Assembly (NCBI GenBank): GCA_009599575.1
Contig: VWND01000064.1
Coordinates: forward strand, 806,001-870,000
Source of the DNA: Blumeriella jaapii
Taxonomy: Eukaryota > Ascomycota > Leotiomycetes > Helotiales > Drepanopezizaceae
DNA: 64,000 nt
Direction: 5' to 3'
The translations under genes and the position numbers were made by a program. Shown one piece after another: positions 58,116 through 64,000 of this stretch (positions are counted from its first letter, which is position 1; the number at the start of each line of letters is the position of its first letter). The notes beneath the pieces are model-generated. The model was not told the DNA's origin. It did no database searches and worked only from the letters and a program-made list of their open reading frames with translations.

Positions 58116-61100
58116 ATTATTCTGTTTTTTTTGTTTTCGGTAGCGCTTCGCATTTTCGTTGAAAAGGCTTTTTTTTTTAAAATGGCCGCCATTTTTCTGC
58201 TTAATTTTTTTTTTTTTTTTTTATTTTTATTTTTTCGTTAGCTTTTTTTTATTTTAATTAATTGCTTTTCGCCGCGTTCGCCGCGAATTTTTAAAATGCT
58301 TTTAACTTTTATTTGCTTTCGATGCGCCCGTTTAATTTTACGCGAAAACATTACAACGGACTTTTTGCTTTTTTGCGTTTTCGAACTTTTCAGCGTAAAA
58401 TGCAACCGCTGCAAAGCTTCGTATATTTAATGCTTTTTTATAAATCCTTTAGATTTTTATTCGAATTCGTTTTTAATTAGCTACAAATTCCTGTCGTACG
58501 CGCTATCGAGGCGCAAATATTTCTCGCGAGTTTTAACGATTTTATAAATCGTTTCGATATTGCTATCGCCGCTGCCGCTTTTTTTTCTTTTGCTACCAAA
58601 GCCAAAGCTTTTGTTAAAACTTTTATCGATTTTATTATTTACGACGCTTATATAAATCGTTTAAAAAAAAATAACGCTTCGGCTTTTATAATAATCGAAA
58701 ATCGTGCGAATCGCGCCGCGGCTCGAACTGCCGCCGCTGCTGCTGCGCCCGTTTTTGCCGGTTTAGCGGCTGCTGCTATTTTAAAAGTCTTGGCTGCGCC
58801 GGCTTTTTTTTTTAACGACGCTAATATAAAACGTATTTTCCGACGTTTCGAAAACGTCGCTCGAATTCATTTTAATTAATTAAATTAAATTCTGAATTCC
58901 TACGAAAATATCGTAATTGCAATTCAGAATTCGATTACGGCTATCGTAAAAGCTTTAATTAAAATAAATCGAATATTTTACGAATTCGTTTAATATTAAT
59001 TTTTTTTAGCCTGCCGCTACTTTTAAATTTAAAAAAAATAACGATAACGATAAAAAAAAAAATAACGATAAAAATAAATTGATTTAACGGCGGTTCTAAA
59101 GTTTTCTAAGTATTTTTGTTTTTTTTTTTTTGCTTTTACGGCGCGCATTCGTTATTGCTCCGTTGCTATTATTTATCGTATTTTTCAAGTATTTTTTTAC
59201 AACTTTTTTTGCGTTTGTAAAATAGTTTTTTAATTTTTACGAATTTTCGCTTAATAAATAACCTTTTTATCGCACCAAATAATATCGGCTTTTTTTTGTA
59301 TTTTTATAAGCTTATATTAATTTAACTTCGTATTTTTCGAGTTTTTAAAATTTTATTATATTATTTTTCGGCTCGGTATCGTTCCGATTCTGTTAAAGTT
59401 TTAATAAAAAAACGTGAAAAGTATTGTAAATATAATATTAAAAAGAAAGCTCGAATTGGTAAGCTTGGCCGTGCTCGTGTATAACTCGCTTAATTTTAAA
59501 AAGCTTTAGATATTTATCTAAAAGCTTTCGAAAAAGTCGCAGCTATCGAAGGTTTTTAATCGATAATAATATTTTATCGCCTATTTAAAATCTAATCTTT
59601 TTGTATTTAGCGTCGTAAAATCTTTTATAATTTGCGTTAACTTTTTTTAACTTTTTATTAAATATTTCTTTTTCTTTTTATAATATTTTAATTCGCTTTT
59701 CCGCTGACGGTACTTCTTCTTTTATAACGTCGCTTTCGACGTTGCTGCCAAATTCTAAATAAAAGCCGTATAATATACGAAAAAAAATAAAATCCGTAAA
59801 AGCGTATATCGAATTATTATACGTAAACTCGGCTAAAACAAATTTCGTAATCTAATCGTTTTATCGATAATCGCAATACGTACGAAAATAAAATTTTAAA
59901 ACTTGATTTTAACGTTTCGTTTGGCCATTTGTTTAAAAATAAAAAGCGGTGTTTAATCGACGTTATATTTATAAATAAAATATTACTAAAAATCAAAATT
60001 TACTAATAAAAACTAATCCTTTGTTTATAATAATTTTTTTAAAACAATCAAAATTTTTATAAACGTATTATATAAATATTTCAGCCAAATTTAAAACTAA
60101 AATCGTTTTTTATATTAGTATATATTTCGACAGCTTCGTATATCGGTTTATTATAACGAATATCGAATCGTAAACACAATTTCGTTTTTTATTAAAAAAT
60201 AAATTCGTAATAAAATCCATAGTTATCTTTTTTCAAAGTTTCGTAAAAATCGAAAAAAAAGCTAACTCGCCATAGGGTCGGTGCTTTCTAAGCTTGCTTT
60301 TTTAGCATTTTTCACACGTATTAACGTAACGTTTTACGTCGCTTCGTAAACCAGGCCAGAAATACTTTTTTTCGACCAGTTCTAGCGTTTGCCGAAAATT
60401 CCAATAGCCGGCGGTCGGGTCGTCGTAATTAATTTTTAATATTTCGCTTTTAATAACGCTTTTATTCGAAATATACGCACGTTTTTTATAACGTAATAAT
60501 TCATTTTGGCCTATACGCTAATATTCTTCGAACCCGGCTCGACTGTTTTGCGAAGCCGATTCGTACGTTTTTTATAATACAAAAAAATCAGATTTTTGCA
60601 ATTTAAAAATAATTTTGTAAATCGGTTTTGCTAGCTCGTTATTAACCGTTTCGGATTATAATAATACAGCGGCTACGTTTCGTAATATATACTATTTGCA
60701 ATTAATAATATTAGCAAAAAACAATCCGGCGAAAAAACCTTTTATTTAGCTTTTTTCCGCTTGCTTTTTATCTTCTGATCCCGTTAACAAAAGCTTCGAA
60801 TACTCATCGGCGCGAAATAGTTTATGCTCCGACTTTAGGCGTGTTTTTATTACGGAAAATATCTTAAAATTTCTTAAATAAACTAATTTTAATTTACGAT
60901 ATAATATAAATAGCTGTTCGTTATTTTTTTTTAAATTTTTTTTTAAATTTGGCCGGCGAAAAAAACTATCCGCCGAATTAAAAATTTTTATTTTATATTC
61001 GATTGCAAAATCGTATTTAACTAGCTCGTCGGCCCATTTCGCTTAGCGTCCGTTTAAACGTTTTTTCGTAAAAAAGTATTTCAGATTATAATAATTTGTA

Positions 61101-64000
61101 CGCATAATAATAACGTCGGAAGCGCCATGTAAATATTGGCTCTACTGTTTAAAAGCGTAAATTATAGCTATTAGCTTAGCGTCGTAAACTTCGTATTTTT
61201 GTTTTATAAAAAAAAGCTTTTTCGAATAATATACGATAAAATGCTAACGTGCCCTCGCATTTTTTCCGAATAATTAAAATAATATTCCGCTTATAGCGAA
61301 TTTCGAAACGTTTGTTTCGATTTGAATTTTCAATCGAAAGTCGAAATAGCGTAAAATCGGTGCTTAGCAAAACTTTTTTTTTAAAAATAAAAAGGCGAGC
61401 TTCGCTTCGAATGGAAAACGAAAAAGGCCCGATATTTTTCCTCGTTGCATTTTTTTCAAAAAATCTGTAATAGATCGGCAAAGCTTAGCGTAGTTTTTAA
61501 TAAAACGTTTGTAAAAATTAGTGAAACCTAAAAATACTTAAATATTTCGCCACGTAATAAAAAAAGGCTATTTCCGAATACTATTTACTTTTTTTAGGTC
61601 CATTTTAATTTTCGTAAAAATAACGATAAAGCTTAAAAATTCAATCGTATTCGTATCGAAAACATATTTTTTTAAATTTCCGTAAAATTTATTAATACGA
61701 AGTTTTTCGAAAACTTTTTTTACCGCGTTTATATAATCGTCGAAGTTTTCGGAAAATATTAAAATATCGTCGAAGTAAATTATATACGTAATATTTATTA
61801 AACCGATTAAAACTTGATTAATATACGTTTGAAAAATTGCTAGTGCATTCGAAAGGCCGAAAAATAATACGCAGTATTCGAAATGTTCGTAACGAATGCG
61901 AAACGCAATTTTCCATTTATTTTCCTTTTTTATTTAAAAGCGGTGATACGCCCAAATAAAATCTAGCTTAATAAATATTTTAGCTTTTCTTAAACGGTCC
62001 AAAGTTTCGCTTATAAAAAATAAAAAAGTTCGATTTTTAATCGTAATTGCGTTTAAACTTTTATAATCGACGCATAATCGTAAACTTCCGTTTTTTTTCG
62101 GTATAAATATTACCGATGCGCCGGCAAAATTAATAAATCTTTTTATCCAGCTTTTTTTTAAGCTAAAATCGAAATATTCGCGTAATTCGGTAAATTCAAA
62201 TTCCGACAAAAAGTAAACTGGTCTTTAAAAAAAGTCTTTTTCTTTCGCAAAGTTTATTCGATATTTTATAAAATAATAAAAAGCTAAAATAACCGCGGCG
62301 GTATCGTCGAATACGTCGGCGTAATCGTCGTATTTGAAAAGTAATTAATACTGTTTTTTAATAGCTTTTTTCAAAACGATACAAAACGCTTGCTTTTTTT
62401 TAAATTCTTTTTTAAAACGTTTAATTATAACGAAATTAAACTGTAAGCGTTCGACTAAATATCGCTACGATTTAGCTCGAAAGCTTATAACGAAATCGAT
62501 ATTTCGCAATTAAAAAAACTTTAAAATAAATAAAATTCTTAAAATATTTATATCGCAAGCCACGAAATCGCTTTGTATTTTTTTAATTGTTTTATAATTA
62601 TTAATAACGCGAATAAATTACGTATGCGTGCCGTAAATAATTACTTTTTTTTTTTTAACCGTAAATAAATTAATACGTTTTTGAATTGGTTTTTATTTAT
62701 ATTTAATTAATAATTTTTAAATTACGCAGTTTTTTTCCGCGCCGCAGTCGATAAAAGCTCGTTTCGTACAAGTTTCGCTTTTGGCTTTTTTAATTTCGAT
62801 TAAAATTATTATTTTTTATTTTTTTTTTTCGTTCGATTTTATCGGTAGCGACGAAATTAAAATCGAACGGAAGCTTTTTCCGAATTTTTAGATTTATTAG
62901 CTTCGGAGCAGTTTAAAATTATATATTCTTTTCTGTTGTATTTATAATATTCGACTTTTAGATAATTAACTATGCGATGCTTTTTTTTTTAGCAGCGATT
63001 GCATTTCGAAAAATAAAAAAAGTCGTTAAAAATTCTAGAATTCCAAAGGATTTTGTTAAAATTGTCGTTTTCTCGTTTTTGTTTTTCTTTTTGTAACGTA
63101 TATTCGAATCGAAGACGGTATATATCTGTTTTAGCCTTTAAGCTTTAATCGTAAATATAAGTTTTTTTTTTCTTTTTTTTTTTTGCGCTCGTTTCGTCGT
63201 TTATTATCTTTCGTTTCGTTGCTAATAATTTTATTAGCATTTTCGATACGACGAGCGATTAATATTAATTTTTCGTGCGAATTTATAATTGCAATATTGC
63301 TTCGTTTGATAATTTCTTTTCGAAAAATAAATCGGAGTTTTGCGAAAAATATTTTTCTTTTAGTCGTATTATTTGTTATTTGCAACTGCTATTCGAAATT
63401 ATTTAAATAAGCAACGAAATCGTTAATTAATTTATACTTTTTTTGCTTCGCTTTATCGTATAAATTCGAAGCCGCGATTTTTCGATTTTCCGCATTTATT
63501 AAAAAATTTAATATTTATTTTTTAAAATCGTTTTATATAGTTCGAATATTCGTAAAACGTCGTTCGTATCCGATTTATTTTTTTTTTATTTTATCGTCGA
63601 AAACTAAAATATAAGCGTTAATTTTCTTTTGATCGGTACAAAATATTACCTTTTTATTTTGGCGAAAGCTTCGCTTTGCACGCCGAATAAAAGATTAAGC
63701 TTTTTTAATATTTTTCCTTCGATATATTAAAAAATCTTTTATTTTTAATACTTTTCGGCTCGAATTCGCTATGTTTTTACAAAAAATATAATATATTTAA
63801 AAGAAATATTAAATCGTTTTTAATAAGTATTATTATCGTAATGCTCCGAAAATACTTTATAATAATCGCTAGCTTAAATTATTTTCTGTTTTTTCTTAAT
63901 TAGGACGATATTAAAAAATATAAAAACTTTTTTTTCGATATTTTCGAAAGCGTTAAATTTTCGTTGAAATTGTTTAATTTTTTTTCGAAGTTCGTTTCGG

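Larger units (their letters stand above)
57544..64000 (-). mobile_element. Ty3/gypsy element B, nearly complete, runs off the window
   Basis: All on the minus strand, from right to left: gag (from beyond 64000 to about 63000, with KIFFAKLRFIFRKEIIKRSN), reverse transcriptase (62209-61934: FAGASVIFIPKKNGSLRLCVDYKSL, ETLDRLR), RNase H (about 61480-61180), the integrase zinc region (about 60420-60310: TLELVEKKYFWPGLRSDVKRY, NTCEKC), integrase core, the GPY/F-type end (about 59640-59370: DKILLSIKNLR, NTFHVFLLKLY), a low-complexity tail, and the 3' LTR (57544-57947). RIP has put stops in every domain. The 5' LTR lies outside. Confidence 0.88.

Noticed and set aside
1..64000. CRISPR arrays, riboswitches, bacterial-type operons
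   Set aside because: None seen; the spliceosomal introns and nuclear tRNA intron show this is eukaryotic nuclear DNA.

Overview
The window is nuclear DNA of a filamentous ascomycete (Pezizomycotina). The evidence is short GT-AG introns of about 45-145 nt with CTAAC-type branch sites, secreted plant-wall and berberine-bridge enzymes, an NDT80/VIB-1 regulator, a HET-type gene, and a transposon block carrying repeat-induced point mutation (RIP). Protein resemblance leans towards Leotiomycetes, but that is an impression from memory and not a search result.

Layout. 1-11.9 kb is an accessory stretch: a decayed HET-type gene, a small Cys-rich orphan protein, a BBE-like FAD oxidase, a remnant of a GH99-like glycosidase, a flavin monooxygenase and a secreted pectate lyase. 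11.9-18.6 kb is a 6.7-kb gene-poor spacer with a short retroposon-like insertion. 18.6-44.8 kb is mostly a housekeeping block: VIB-1/XprG transcription factor, DUF2011 protein, mitochondrial NAD(P) transhydrogenase (missing its membrane domain), a Pro/Arg-rich orphan, tRNA-Ile(AAU) with an intron, mitochondrial leucyl-tRNA synthetase, an amino-acid permease, an Arg/Tyr-rich orphan, a large Ser/Arg-rich protein with a Cys-containing C-terminal domain, PGA2, and CENP-S/MHF1. 44.8-47.5 kb holds a 118-bp tandem duplication and otherwise empty spacer. From about 47.5 kb to the end is a RIP-ruined transposon block: a Tad1-like LINE (+), the 3' half of a Ty3/gypsy element (-), a truncated gypsy copy (LTR+gag, +), and a nearly full gypsy element running off the window (-).

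Cross-cutting observation: nine genes in 1.5-41.9 kb contain reading-frame breaks, most of them within short homopolymers or dinucleotide runs. In seven of them a 1-2 base change at the marked site (two sites in the transhydrogenase) makes the total exon length a multiple of three and rejoins recognisable sequence; in the other two (HET-type gene, 36.7-38.0 kb orphan) a one-base change is only inferred. Seven other protein genes nearby (including LeuRS, PGA2, CENP-S and DUF2011) need no correction. This looks more like uncorrected assembly indels than wholesale pseudogenisation, but only reads can decide. Exons given below are read from splice sites and family resemblance.
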